Of a stretch of 64,000 nt of DNA, positions 49,601 to 60,885 are shown in pieces. The DNA is from Haliclystus octoradiatus. Taxonomy: Eukaryota > Cnidaria > Staurozoa > Stauromedusae > Haliclystidae. Made by a program: the position numbers and the translations under genes. Under the pieces are notes generated by a model that was not told the origin of the DNA, made no database searches, and worked only from the letters and a program-made list of their open reading frames with translations. Location of the stretch: assembly GCA_916610825.1 (NCBI GenBank), contig OU744449.1, positions 12,035,520 through 12,099,519 on the forward strand. Direction: 5' to 3'. How positions within the stretch are numbered: the stretch's first letter is position 1; every line of letters starts with the position of its first letter.

Positions 49601-51271
49601 ATTACAAAATCATTTTGAGAAATGAAATGAAAAACACTACCATATGGCTTGAGTGAGCATCCATTGATTTACATCTTGCAAAATTAAAGACTAAAATATA
49701 ACACTAATTAGGTAAAACATCTTTGCAGTTCGATGGGGGTTCTCAAGAAACGGGATTACGAGAATGGATTTTTTTTTGTAGTGGGAAACGAAAATTTGTC
49801 AAAAATAGAACTTTGTGTTGATTGTAATGGGAGTTTGAGAATAAAATAGGATTGTTTGTAAAACAAATATCATGACTAAACGGTTTCGATGGCTGACTGC
49901 ATGTGTGAATCATCAATTCTGAAAAATTTATCCTGTGATACACCCCCCAATGACTCCATTCAAATAAAAGAAAATAGTGGCTATATTTAGCATGTACAAG
50001 CTAAAAATACAAGTTTCAAATGTTTGCAATGTCTCACTTTCACAAATGTTCTGTTGAAGAAGGTCAAATTATTATGCAAACATGATGCCACTTTAGCAAT
50101 AGATGACTTAATGTCCTATTTGCTTAGACAAACAAAAGTTGTTTTAAGTGACCATAAATTAATGCCAAAAGATGAAAAACATCATAGATAGGTAATAAAA
50201 TAAAAGAAATAAAAGAATGGCATATACAGAGCAGATCTTAATTTTATGTGATGTGAATTTATTTATCTTATATTTGAGTGAAACTTCAACAAACAGAATT
50301 GATATAAAATATAGGAAACAGTGAGTGAATATTGATATCGAAATATTGCACAGGATATAACTAAACTTTTCAAGTTAGTTATTTCAAATGATTGAGAGGT
50401 TGATTTCAAACCTCGTAGACGTAGCTCAAGCTTACTTATCAACTTGATTCCTATTGAAATCTCCCAAAAATAAACTATATTAGTAATTTATAAATACGAA
50501 AACACTGAATCATCATGTTTAATATGACGCTTTGGCACACTGCGCCATGCAAGATGAAATGGAAACAACGGAAGAACACTATAAACATAAGCAACAAAGC
50601 GTTTTACTAAAGCGTGAACTTACTTTCCTTTGATAGGATGTTGATAATCCAGGGTCTGTATGTTTCTGCCACTTCAACTGCATACCATTTGAAGGATTGA
50701 AATTATTAGTTTCAGCAGGAACAAATGGCTTCGCTGCCGGATTGGGTACAAATCCCTTCGATGCGAAAACAAAAGCAAGCGTCAAAACATAACATTAATA
50801 AAAGAACGGTGTCCAGCTGACCTGCTATTTCATGCCAATTAATTATTTTGTATGTGTTTTACACAATATGATAATTTGAAGTAGAAAACTTCATTAACAG
50901 CTCAACAAATTAAACATAAGTCCACGATATGTTGTGTACTTAAATTTCCGGTGGCCCAGCAATACTTATCATGCAAACGTTATATTATTATTCCATGAAT
51001 GGTAGAGATAATTGAAAAGACTTACCGTGGAATACTTTGCAGAATTATTATCAGTAAGATATTGTTCTATTTTATCGTGTTCGGTTCGTTGTTGTCCCGA
51101 ATCAGCATGGCTAGAAAGCGCCATTCCCCTGGCTACCTCGCCATTACAAAATCTTGCGATGAAGACACAGAAACCGCGTATCATCACAACCAAAATGGAA
51201 GACTGGGCACAAAGTCGTCCCTGGATACACAAAACTTCGCATGAATATGGAATATCCCCTTCTTGTGTCAT
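43604..51271 (-). CDS. MEIOC: MEIOC orthologue (meiosis-specific coiled-coil protein), 5' end uncertain
   Basis: Exons in phase: 51026 up to about 51271 (start unresolved), 50755..50624, 49493..49198, 48655..47941, 46419..46285, 45027..44850, 43764..43604 (TAG). The N-terminal two thirds are low-complexity and Asn/Ser/His/Pro-rich. The conserved C-terminus reads CCLDDCLDQLRNLERECRK, then PRLPPNPTRVDRMIVDQ, then ESLIGRIERLSRSPMHSNVG, RKDEIAN and LLALSHVVQDLFGHTRSARA, collinear with vertebrate MEIOC. MEIOC works with YTHDC2 in germ cells to drive meiotic prophase by controlling transcripts. Candidate starts are ATG at 51271, or an internal ATG giving MALSSHADSGQQ. Two possible further 5' exons are listed separately. 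The acceptor of exon 50755 is pyrimidine-poor near its end but preserves the frame. Confidence 0.88.
43765..44849. other. Last MEIOC intron
   Basis: About 1.1 kb of AT-rich sequence. An antisense-independent open frame at 44773..44528 has no recognisable motif. No repeat ends were identified. Confidence 0.4.
45247..45529. mobile_element. 283-bp hAT-type MITE
   Basis: The ends CAGAGTCATCTATTTACAAG and AGTTGGGACAC are mirrored at the right end. Flanks GTAGATAT (45239..45246) and GTACATAT (45530..45537) form an 8-bp duplication with one mismatch. It shares its terminal repeat family with 4178..5992. It lies in a MEIOC intron. Confidence 0.85.
46714..47587. mobile_element. 874-bp Harbinger-like non-autonomous element
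   Basis: The ends GGCTGGGGTTATAT and its inverse continue imperfectly (CACCGAACTCAATT). It is flanked by TTA on both sides (46711..46713, 47588..47590), the 3-bp target typical of PIF/Harbinger. It has no transposase frame. The location is the MEIOC intron between 46419 and 47941. A terminal fragment of the family is at 10962..11030. Confidence 0.8.
49030..49152 (+). mobile_element. Ribozyme-bearing dispersed repeat, copy 2
   Basis: It matches 19232..19355 from TTGTCATCATCTAT-like sequence through GCGCGATGCCTGAC to GTCAGACCAGCC, then diverges. It is antisense within a MEIOC intron. Confidence 0.75.
49102..49146 (+). ncRNA. Hammerhead ribozyme, core mutated (G to A)
   Basis: Stem I GGTCT/AGACC, core CTGATGA (49107..49113), stem II GTCCC-TTGGCA-GGGAC, minimal stem III CACGTG and cleavage dinucleotide TC are all present. 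The conserved GAAA is AAAA (49130..49133), removing the catalytic G12, so cleavage is predicted to be lost. Stem II differs from copy 1 by a paired U-A to C-G change, which supports the structure. Confidence 0.82.
49494..50623. other. MEIOC intron
   Basis: AT-rich, about 1.1 kb, with no recognised repeat or exon. Confidence 0.4.
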
Positions 51272-51962
51272 GCATAGACATTTTACATTTTTACTGAATT
51301 AGATCTCATTTGATGACATTAAAATAAGGACAATTACATCAGTGTAAGATACGTAGATACGTAATCGTTGTCATCTAAAATAAAATAATATTGTAAAATA
51401 TTTTATCCATCACGTTCATTGGTTGACGAAAAAGGGTTTTCCCCCAACGACTTTGAGAATTTTCTCCTAATTTAGTCTGACACTGTCTGACACTCAAAAA
51501 TTAATTTTTGGGAATATAAGAATTGATAGAGTAAAGTAATTTCTTTAGCTATACAGTACTTCATATTTTAGATTAGCGATAATCAAAAGCACAGGTATTT
51601 GCGACTATGTCATTTTCAAGCAAAAAATAAAATAAAAATAAAGAGATTCACTATAAATATCATTTTTGACTTTTCACTAATCTACATATGAAATATAAGA
51701 ATTAAATCATAATATAGATTCTATAATAAACTATCTCAAACCTCTATTTGCCACACTGACATTCCTGGGACAAATTACACTTATAAGGTAAACTAGATAG
51801 GTAGAAGCTATTCAAGATAGCTCATTTTTTGGTAACGAATTTCAATGGATTGGTTTTGAAACTTGTAGTATAAATTAAATTGATTATAAATTTACTATTT
51901 TAATTATTTTTACTATGTATTAATAAGAATGGACAATTAACAAAAAATTGGATACAAATACT

Positions 51963-52087
51963 GTAGCTCAAAGATCACGAATTTACTCCGTGTCTCCACG
52001 GTTACTCTGAGTTTCGCATAAAGATCAACGCTCTTCAGAAGGTTTGTTAAAACCTTCACACGGAGTAAACTCGTGATCTTTGATCTA
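51963..52087. mobile_element. 125-bp palindromic repeat
   Basis: GTAGCTCAAAGATCACGAAT at the left is mirrored by the inverse of CGTGATCTTTGATCTAC at the right, with an inner GAAGGTTT/AAACCTTC pair. A related single-sided sequence occurs at about 20345..20400 (GAGTAAGCTCGTGAT). Confidence 0.7.
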
Positions 52088-52325
52088 CAATTTACATTGC
52101 TCTGCTTTTAATCAAATTGATGTTTTTCCCATACAGTTACTTTATATATAGAATATACATGTAGATGATATCAAAGGGAGATAAAACTATGTAATAGCCT
52201 GGACAGTATGGACACTATTAAGTAACTAATTAATTGATCCCCAGACGCCCGGGAAACACCCGGGAAGTACTGAACAATTAGCAAATGTTAAAATCGTTTA
52301 ATTTCCCTGGTATTGTGAGACTTAC

Positions 52326-52410
52326 TTGCCAAAAACCCTGCCATTAATGGCTTTGCTATCGCATCAATTGAAGCTGCTATTTCTTCTTTTATGGTTACAG
52401 TTTTGGGACT
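52326..52410 (-). CDS. Possible upstream exon of MEIOC or a separate gene
   Basis: 28 open codons (KTVTIKEEIAASIDAIAKPL) with acceptor CCAG and a strong donor GTAAGT. It joins in phase to the candidate first exon upstream. Joining to the 51-kb exon needs a weak TAG acceptor near 51161. Its amino-acid composition looks coding, but its membership is uncertain. Confidence 0.35.
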
Positions 52411-52956
52411 CTGGATGTGTAATGGTGATAATGATTCAAAAAAGTGAATGAATGCATTGCAGATCTATTTTCATGTTAACACTATATATAGGTTTGTTGC
52501 CACTATAACATCATTCAAACCTTATCCAACATTTAAGAACTGTTATTTTCTGGCCCCTATTTTCATCGATTAATCGTTTTTATACAGTTGATGAATCAAA
52601 TGCAGTTTTAAATATTAAATCCGTTGGCGCATTCAGAAGAAAATGATTTCAAGACTTTACATTTTCCTTAATTAAGAAACGTTTTCGTCTGCACGCAAAC
52701 TACGCGAAACTCCGTGTATAACACACAGATGAACTGTTTGTCAAGCATCATACGTATACATTGACCCGATAGGCTATTTTTTACCGGCATATTTATAGAG
52801 GAAGGAGATAGCCAAGATCTAGCCTTCAAATTTTGCTTTGAAATAATGATCGAAGAAAAACAAGAATTTTAAATATCCATGTTTCAAAGCAATAATAAAA
52901 CTGCTTAACAAAAATAATATGCAATAGTCGATTGGAAAATATAGTATCCTACTCAC

Positions 52957-53130
52957 TAGGCAAGAGCCTCTATCCCGTGTTCCGCTCCATGATACTGAGA
53001 GTCGCTTCACTCGCTGTATGAAATAGAGTTCTGACGCATTGTCACAGGCTAACGGCGTTTGACTTCCTACTCGCGGTGGCCTTTTAATTCTCTGCAATAT
53101 TATATCAGATTCAGTCCTACCCACGTACAT
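52957..53130 (-). CDS. Candidate first exon on the minus strand
   Basis: ATG at 53130 opens 58 codons (MYVGRTESDIILQRIKRPPR) up to a donor CTA|GTGAGT. It continues in frame into 52410..52326. It could equally be a non-coding 5' exon. It lies 350 bp from the divergent secreted-peptide gene. Confidence 0.3.
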
Positions 53131-53479
53131 AAAATGCAGATTTTGAAACTTTACCCTCCGAATAGTCAGGGGTTAATTATCGAGATCTCTGTACCGTAGT
53201 ACATACCCCATCAAATTGTTAGCTCTTTCGATATTGCAGCATATAGTGTTAACAGCTAAACAAGTAATAAAGGTAGTTAAAGTGTGAAAAAGTTTTCTAT
53301 TTCTTTGTATGTCTACTTGAATTTATACAGCCGCTGATACAACTAACATGAAGTATATAAAGTAGTGATTCTGATTGTATTTGATATTGCAATAGATTTT
53401 TATTACAATTATCTGCCATCTGATAATTATCTATAATTGTTAATAAATTTGAGAAATAAAATACCAACAATAAATCACC

Positions 53480-56400
53480 ATGGATGTAACCAAAGCATTG
53501 ATAATCGCTTCCATCGCAATCACGATATTAGTCTCTGGTAAGTAACAATCTATCTCTCAAATTATATGTACATTTGCATGCGTCTTTCGACTCCTTTAGT
53601 GACAATTGAAAAGGCGTAACTAGTCAAACTCATTTGATTGTAACTTGGGGTTTGAATACAATCCGAAAAGAGGACTCTGAGATTTCGAAGTCAATCGATT
53701 ACCAGTACTCCTACTGCAGTTGCATGGTTTCCAAAGAATTAAGATTTCTCTGATTTCTAAAACATTGACGGATAACTGGATTCATAGTGTACATGAGAAC
53801 AAATTTTTAGGGTATTCTTTGTCATGAACATCTTTTGATGTATTGACGACTTTGCAATTTTTTCATTTTGCAAATCGTTTTTGTCCATAAATTTTTATGT
53901 TTGAAGTTGTGTCATTGGTAGACATATTTGGGGTATCTTTTTCATGTTGTGGACATTTTTATGGTCATTCTGCCAAAGTTCTATTTGAACAACCCCGTTG
54001 AAGCACAATAGAAGTTACCTCAAGGGCCTGAAATAGGGCAGGTCTGACGAAAGGTGTGCAATTATGTAGATATCCCATAGCGATTTACGTTAACATCCCA
54101 TAGCCATTTACAGGGACAACTGTCCACATCGCATCGTATATTATTATTTCCAGCAGTGTATAGTTACGTCGTTTAATATCAAATTGCATCAATTTTGACC
54201 TGATAGCTTTTTTAATCTACATACGGGCTTGTCGTTATACTATATGACGATGCCTGAATGTGAAGTGAGTTCCTGAGCTTCTAACTACACTGAATACTGA
54301 TCACATATTAATTATTATGTAGGTATATGTGATTGTATATACGGAATCCATACTTGTGTTTTGGTTTCAGTAATTGTCGTACATGGACTTTAAGGCAGAA
54401 AAGAATAATTACACATCACTGAAAATGAATGTTTCAAAATAAGATAACTTGAAAGTGCTTTTCTAGCTAGGGCTGAGCAATTATGCGAGGAGGTGAATAC
54501 AATATGCCAATGTCTTTAATACTTTTTGCATGGTGATGTTCATGATATTGAACATGGTATTGCTTCTCTGGAACATGAAGATATCCATACGATATATGTG
54601 AGCATTATTCTTGTGCCATTTTAGTTGCCATTTACCATTTATCGGCCCACGTAGAACAATTTGACAACGATTTGTCCATATGAAGATATGTGTGGAACAT
54701 GTAAATTTTAGAGACATCAGCAAAAAGTTTGATTTTACAATTTCTTTCCATACACGCACGAGGATATGTCTGAAAGTACAGAAGAAATGAGAGGGGCCTC
54801 AGGACAAAGCCGAGGAGTATACCACAATATATTACAGAAGCTGGCAGCGAAAATGTATTGCCGAAAATTCTTTGAGGACGAAAGGTTAAAAATACAGAAA
54901 CCATTGCAGTAGTTCGAACTTCACACCAAAAGTAGACAGTTTTGTAGTAAGCTTTTCGTGAGATAAAGGCATACAATTGACCGGCTGTCTTTGCGCTCGG
55001 TTTTCGATACACACCACTTGTTGCTCGACAAATGATATTCATTTTCAATTTTGAGCCCGCAAGGCTCGATGGTCAATGTTATACCTTCAAATTTTAAAAA
55101 GAGTCGAATGCTTTTGCAAAGTGAACATATACAGTGACAATTTCTTCTAATTGTTAACAGAAACGACAAAAATAAAGACATTGCGTGCAAGTCAAGCGTG
55201 TATTAATGTAGGAATGTGTCTTTCGTAGGTATCTTTATAGATACGATATTATGAGACAAATGAGATCATTCATAATTTCATTGTTGATAATTGACTCCAT
55301 GATTTACAGCAATGCGGGAAGCATTTGTACATGAGAGATATAGCGCCGACTCAATACTGGCTATAGTTAATGATGACAGAGATTACTCATCAGGTATAAA
55401 TTAAAAATTAGAGTATTTAAGAACTTCGCTAGAATAAAGGAGACATTCAATATTAGGATGAAAACCCTTGTTAATAGCGAAATACTAGTAGTCTTGTGCG
55501 GGATCTTACGTAAACTCATTTAAGCAATTAATAAGGTTCATTTCCATGTAGTAAGATATCATACAGTTAATAATTAGCCTTGTATAAAGTAATGAAATTT
55601 GTGTTTTAATAATTTACTTTCTATAAGTTTTCATGTTAATGAATTGTGAGCTACGGTGATTGGCACTTCATCGGCTATATATGAATTCAACCCATTGCAA
55701 TAAAGTTTGCTTGATATCATTCAAGTTGTCACTTTTGCTAAAATTTGACATGTTTTTTTGACTCACAATAATAAATTCAATACAGTCCTCATTTTTTGGT
55801 CAGAACATTCAGTCTATAATAAAAAAGGAATAGTTGCCAAATGCTACAGCCTCCCTTTACTCCATGCGTTCGTCCGTCTGCGATTTTTTTATAAGTTCAA
55901 TAAAGAAATTAACAAAATGAGTAACATTTGTAACAACTTGACTTCACAAAGATATTTCTTCAAACTTTTTATTATAGTTTTCACTGTTCACTTTCTTAGG
56001 GCACCGAGGGTCTGCAAAATATCAAAAGTTGACATACCCCAACATAATTTGTTGATTTCAATCTGAACGAAATTTTTATTATTTAGGTACTCAATCAAGA
56101 CCGAATACCACTAATGATAACAGAGATAAAGATGGAAAAGTTGATGTGAGTTCCGCTTGTATGTAACTTAGTGCGATGCAAATGCCAACTGTCTAGTAAA
56201 TTGTCACAGAGGAGAGAAATTATAACAAAACACTGTTATATAACGACCACCTTCCAAGAGTGACCAATAATCTACTATTTAATTATCCTAGTAGTGATAG
56301 AGTTGATCAAGTGACATAAAACTTTCGTAAACAGTGGTTCAGAATGTGGTCTGCAACTCCAAGAGTGTTGCTTGAAGTTTAAACACTAGGCCTACCAAGC

Positions 56401-57040
56401 CAGCGCTTTCCCAGTGACCCAAAATCATACGATTGGAGAAAAAAAAGATTTTTAACTCAAACATTTGGAACAATAGAAAACCTGACCTGTCTCTCGCTGA
56501 GTTACTCATCTACACGGTAGCAACTACCTGCTCCAGACTGGGAGGGGGCTATTCCTAATTTTATCCAACAAAATTGATGTGATATATGCACAACTGACAA
56601 CTGGAAGGTTCAGTACTTGAATACCCTCAAACTTGCACGATTTTACAATTTTAAGTCACAAAATTGCTCTGATTTTTTCTCAAAAATCTTTAGTGGGAGC
56701 TGTCACACCACACACCCTCGGGATCTACGATTGTGCTCACCTATATCTGTCCACAAGGCAAAAAGTTGTCCTGGCTACTAGCATAGCCCTGTCTGATTAA
56801 GACAAGCTACCAGATAAACAACTCTCTTTCCTTGTAAACATCCCAGTTTAATTAAACTGTATTCTTGTCTTTCAGTGTGACGTTATAGAGCAACAATGCA
56901 AAGCGATGGACCGCCGTAGAAACACAAACACAGAAACATGCTTTCTCTATCTACATCTATGTAGAAACTTTGCCAAAGCAAGAGCATCAAATCAGAATAT
57001 GCCTACAAATGATATAACCATCTTATCGCATAGTTTATAA
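53480..57040 (+). CDS. Four-exon gene for a small secreted four-cysteine peptide
   Basis: Exons: 53480..53537, 55310..55393, 56087..56145 and 56876..57040 (TAA). They join in phase to 121 aa. The start has a strong context (CACCATGG). Residues 1-20 (MDVTKALIIASIAITILVSA) are a signal peptide with predicted cleavage after VSA. The middle is acidic and contains NRDKDGKVD, similar to a calcium-binding loop. The C-terminal domain has Cys68, Cys75, Cys89 and Cys96, spaced CX6C-X13-CX6C, with an RRR tribasic site at 80-82 between the two pairs. AATAAA overlaps the stop codon, so the 3' UTR is very short. It could be a disulfide-rich extracellular factor or a prohormone releasing a cyclic CFLYLHLC peptide. 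I recognise no family. Confidence 0.75.
53538..55309. other. First intron of the secreted-peptide gene
   Basis: It holds no recognised repeat. Overlapping open frames on the minus strand between 54481 and 55190 have no motifs and are treated as chance. Confidence 0.4.
56146..56875. other. Third intron of the secreted-peptide gene
   Basis: About 730 bp with nothing recognised. It has a proper GTGAGT donor and a CTTTCAG acceptor. Confidence 0.45.
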
Positions 57041-57190
57041 TAAAATTTATTTGAATGAATATTATAACATGAGCTTTGAAAGACAAATCCAACTACCAAA
57101 CTAATTTATACTGAAGAAATAAAACTATATTATCATCACTACACACATTTACACATCTGTAATTATTATCTTCATATTTTTACATACCTT

Positions 57191-58573
57191 TTAAAGCTTT
57201 GATGATGTTTCAATATGTTTAAAATAAATAACTGTCACTGTGATATCATCATGTACTTCTCGTTTATATGAATTTGGAAGACTCAAAACTTTCATCAACG
57301 TTTGATTGTTATTTTTACTGAGACAATAGCGTATTAATTTGGTAGCACCGTTTATATCTGATATTTCTCCGGTTGACAATTCTTTAAAATGTTCTCCAAT
57401 TATTTTAACTGCTTTATCACTAGAGACAGTGTCCCATAATCCATCAGTGGCTATAATTAGAAATTGATCTTGATTATCAAGTATTTTTTCTGTGATAACA
57501 GGTGATGCTGTTAAATATGGTGGACTGCGATAAATATGACGTGGTACAACTGGTCTACCGTACGCAATATCAAGTACTGATTCGTGTAGTTTTTTGCTCC
57601 ACTTATAACATACATCCCCGAATGCTCTTAATGGTTGCAATTGACCAAGTAGACGATCAAACATTACTACTGTTCCTTCTTCTCCACGATGCTCATCTTT
57701 TAATCTCTTTACTTCTGATTGGTTACTTACTGTTTGATCAACAGACATAGGCATTGCAAAATAGTTACCATTAGCATCACATCGACCAATCACAGCACGA
57801 CAATCACCCGTACTTGCAATCAGAAGTGATTTATCTTGAACTACTGCAGATATAGCACATGAACCTGCAACTCCAATTAAAAGAGATTCATCTGCTTTTC
57901 TATCAACTGGAATGGCTTCATTACATATATCTCTATCAAGTTCATTGTATGAAAACGTGACAGTGTCAGCCAGAGACTGCAAACCTTTGCTTGGAATTCT
58001 CTGCAAAAGATAGCGGTGGCTACTTTTCAGAGTATTTTGCTTATTTTCAAACCCTGATGGGAGCTGGACATGTTGAAAAACTTTCTCAGATTGACCTATT
58101 TGTTGTACAAAGTTATCAACATCAACTTTATAAGGACTGCACTTTAAATATGAAGCCAAACACATTGCAGTATAGAGGGGTAAACGGTGCCTCAACGTTT
58201 CAGAACAATGCCAACCAGAATGACCATCCATTGTACCAAAAAAGAACGAATTTGTAATAGGGAAATAACATTCTGTGTGCCTATCTTCAATTGGACAATT
58301 AGCATTGATGAAGTTAGTTTCAAACTTAATAAGACATCCTTTATCAATTTCTTTTGTGTGCTGATGCATAAGAAGAAGTTCTTTTGCTTCAAGAGGCAAG
58401 TCTGAAATGACTTTCGATGATTTGAAACTGTTCATGAGCGTTTTCCACCAAGATGATGAACTGCCACTTCCACCATCTGGCGATTCCGCAAATGCAATCC
58501 TTTGCGTACTTAGCTTTATCGCAGCAATACTTGATGTAACAGCAGCAGAAAATAGCAAAACCTTTTTCTCCAT
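57191..58573 (-). CDS. PDP1: Pyruvate dehydrogenase phosphatase-like PP2C phosphatase, intronless
   Basis: 460 aa in one exon. The N-terminus (MEKKVLLFSAAVTSSIAAIK) is hydrophobic and basic, compatible with mitochondrial targeting. PP2C motifs: CPIEDRHTE (93-101), FGTMDGHSGWHCSE (112-125), GSCA (237-240), ASTGDCRAVIGR (253-264), ATDGLWD (375-381) and HDDITVTVI (441-449), supplying the metal-binding aspartates. MFDRLLGQLQPLRAFGDVCY (304-323) is the segment that separates PDP from other PP2Cs. The enzyme dephosphorylates and activates the pyruvate dehydrogenase complex in the mitochondrial matrix. It is shorter than vertebrate PDP1 and lacks introns, so an old retrocopy replacing the parent is possible. 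Its 3' end is 150 bp from the convergent secreted-peptide gene. Confidence 0.92.
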   Translation of the reverse strand: MEKKVLLFSAAVTSSIAAIKLSTQRIAFAESPDGGSGSSSSWWKTLMNSFKSSKVISDLPLEAKELLLMHQHTKEIDKGCLIKFETNFINANCPIEDRHTECYFPITNSFFFGTMDGHSGWHCSETLRHRLPLYTAMCLASYLKCSPYKVDVDNFVQQIGQSEKVFQHVQLPSGFENKQNTLKSSHRYLLQRIPSKGLQSLADTVTFSYNELDRDICNEAIPVDRKADESLLIGVAGSCAISAVVQDKSLLIASTGDCRAVIGRCDANGNYFAMPMSVDQTVSNQSEVKRLKDEHRGEEGTVVMFDRLLGQLQPLRAFGDVCYKWSKKLHESVLDIAYGRPVVPRHIYRSPPYLTASPVITEKILDNQDQFLIIATDGLWDTVSSDKAVKIIGEHFKELSTGEISDINGATKLIRYCLSKNNNQTLMKVLSLPNSYKREVHDDITVTVIYFKHIETSSKL

Positions 58574-59693
58574 GGCATATACACTTTTTGAGACATGGGG
58601 CGATAAATATCGACCAGCCAGATTAGCTTAGTTTGACATTTAATGAACTTGTAAGCAGAAGTAAACATGCGTAAGAGTTTACGCAGTGACTATTTGGTAG
58701 GCAGTTGCAGCCATTATGATTTGTTTGCGCGTGCGCAGGATGGCAATCTCACCTTTGCGCTAAATTCAAATCAAATCAGAGTTATCTTGGTCGACGGTTT
58801 GAAACTATGAATTGTGGCTGATATCAAACTTACCAGACAGTCAGTCACCTTGGATGCCTTTTCATTCAAGTTTATTTCAACCTAATACTTTGTAATTATA
58901 TAATCTGTGTTGCTCTAAAACTTGTCAATTTGGTTGGTTTATTGTGATTCGTGCGAATGGGCTCGAGAAAGTCGAAGGCTACCTCTTGGAAGAATTTCTG
59001 ATGTTCCTAGTTGGTTCAGGCTGTTTCTGGCTCCTATAAGCAATCAATTCATCTTGCGCACTATAGCAGTAAGTATTTAACCTACTACTGTAGCTGAAAT
59101 CTTTATCCTGTATGCTCTAGACGAAGTCGATCGTTTGGTTTTTACATTGAACGTCTCCTAACATTTCAAGATAAATGTTTTTAGACGATTTTGCTAAAAA
59201 TGCACCTTTTCCTTTCATGATATCATTTATATCTCATTTTTATAGGTATCCAGTAAAATCATACTCAGGTAAATGCATGTTTGCTGTGCTTTAATTGCTC
59301 TCAGTCTCAAACTTATGTAGCAAAAATTTTACTATGAGACTTGAAGATTAGCACTGAAAGATTAACCGTTAGTCCGTTACGCGTCACCTTATAACGAATT
59401 CACTAGCTAGCCTACTCTACAAGGATTGACCAATCTCTCGACAATTACTTTGACTAGCCTATACAATGCTTCACAAAATTTACAATCACTTACCGCCTAG
59501 TGAAATTACCATAGGCAGCTAGGCTGTCAAATTGAATGTGTAGGCTATAAGAGTTGAAAGAAAGTTGCCTTTGTTAATGTATGTGGTACTATTTCTGAGG
59601 GCTGATATATGATAAAACCACTCAACCAGTTTTACTTCACATGAACATACATACATGCATGATAAATTGATCAAAATTGTTTTCTTTTTGCAG
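58574..59693. other. Divergent promoter region between PDP-like and small membrane-protein genes
   Basis: PDP transcription leaves leftward and the downstream exon is read rightward. A possible plus-strand exon ends at 59068 (GCA|GTAAGT) and a 23-nt exon-like segment is at 59247..59269 (TATAG|...|GTAAAT). None of the combinations I tried gives an ATG in frame with the exon at 59694. Confidence 0.4.
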
Positions 59694-59860
59694 TTAAGTT
59701 TGTGATTTTATTGCAATTCTTTGGAACATTTGTTATTGCCTATACAATCCTCTGCAAATATGTTGAATTTGAATTGCAAGAAGTACAGAAGATATACGAA
59801 ATGATTTCACAAAATAAAGTATCATCAAATGTTCAATGTAGTAATGATCAATGTGACTAA
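59694..59860 (+). CDS. Last exon of a small one-pass membrane protein
   Basis: After a TTTTTGCAG acceptor the frame KFVILLQFFGTFVIAYTILC then KYVEFELQEVQKIYEM runs 54 codons to TAA. It has one hydrophobic helix of about 20 residues followed by a charged helix, a layout like small mitochondrial inner-membrane assembly factors, and ends with two cysteines (VQCSNDQCD). Upstream exons are unresolved. I do not recognise the family. Confidence 0.55.
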
Positions 59861-59869
59861 TAACAAGAA

Positions 59870-60880
59870 AGAGTGAAAGAGTGTTAAGTTTGTTAATGGT
59901 TCAACCGTTCAAATCCAGTAGTCAGTCATGAAATAAAGTAAAAGGACTGCCAACATCATCTATGTTAAAATGAAGAACGAAGAAATCAGCTAACAAGTGC
60001 TAATCGAATAGAGTTCACTATGATGACCTGCAGTCATGACCAATCGACGAGACGACGATTATGTGATGTAAAACACTCTTACGCCTGGTTACTTGCTTGA
60101 CTGCAAGTAAGAAAATCTCTTGCCTAACAAAATGACTTGGTGTCGTTCTATGTAATCACAGAATCTAAATCTACCATATGTCAAAAGTTTTGAACTTTTA
60201 TAAGGAGGCCCGATCAATATCATACATTATCGATCGATGACCACACATATTTTCCCTCTCTAAGCCTATCAACCTGATATATTTGAAGTAATTATACATC
60301 ACCAACATTTGAAACTGTTGTTGTGGCTATTGTTTAACCTGTCAATTGCTTTTTTTAGTGAATTTCCGACGTCTCACATAATTGCATGTTCTTATTGAAA
60401 GACAGATTCTACTTGAACAAGTCGGAGCATTGGATGGCATCAATTAGTGTCATCCGATTGATGATAGATATAATTATGTTATTTATAAATGTAGAATGTG
60501 GAACTTCTACAAGATATGCCTGTAATCTCTGAAATAATTGTGATTGTCTGCAAACACAATGTACATATAATCGTAATCATGCAGCTTGATTTATACCAAT
60601 TCATTTTTTTATTTAAACTTGTCAACTACTTTCTTTGTTCATATTTATATTGTATAACATTTTTCGATACCCTGTTGTGAATGGCCACCTGTTGACGATA
60701 CACAACTCCGATCATCAGATGTAGCTGCATTTCATAGTAAATTTAAATTTCTAATTGAATACTTGTTGTCAAATGATCCTACAAAAGTGTGTGATGCCTA
60801 TCAAATAGTCCTATATTATAGATGAGAGACAATCTACCTAATCTTCTGACATAGCCACAGATCAGGATTATTGAAACAAA
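59870..60880. other. Intergenic AT-rich spacer
   Basis: No exon or repeat ends recognised. Confidence 0.35.
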
Positions 60881-60885
60881 ATGTA

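Noticed and set aside
54481..55190. Minus-strand frames up to 138 codons in the first intron of the secreted-peptide gene
   Set aside because: They overlap each other in different frames, lack motifs and splice support.
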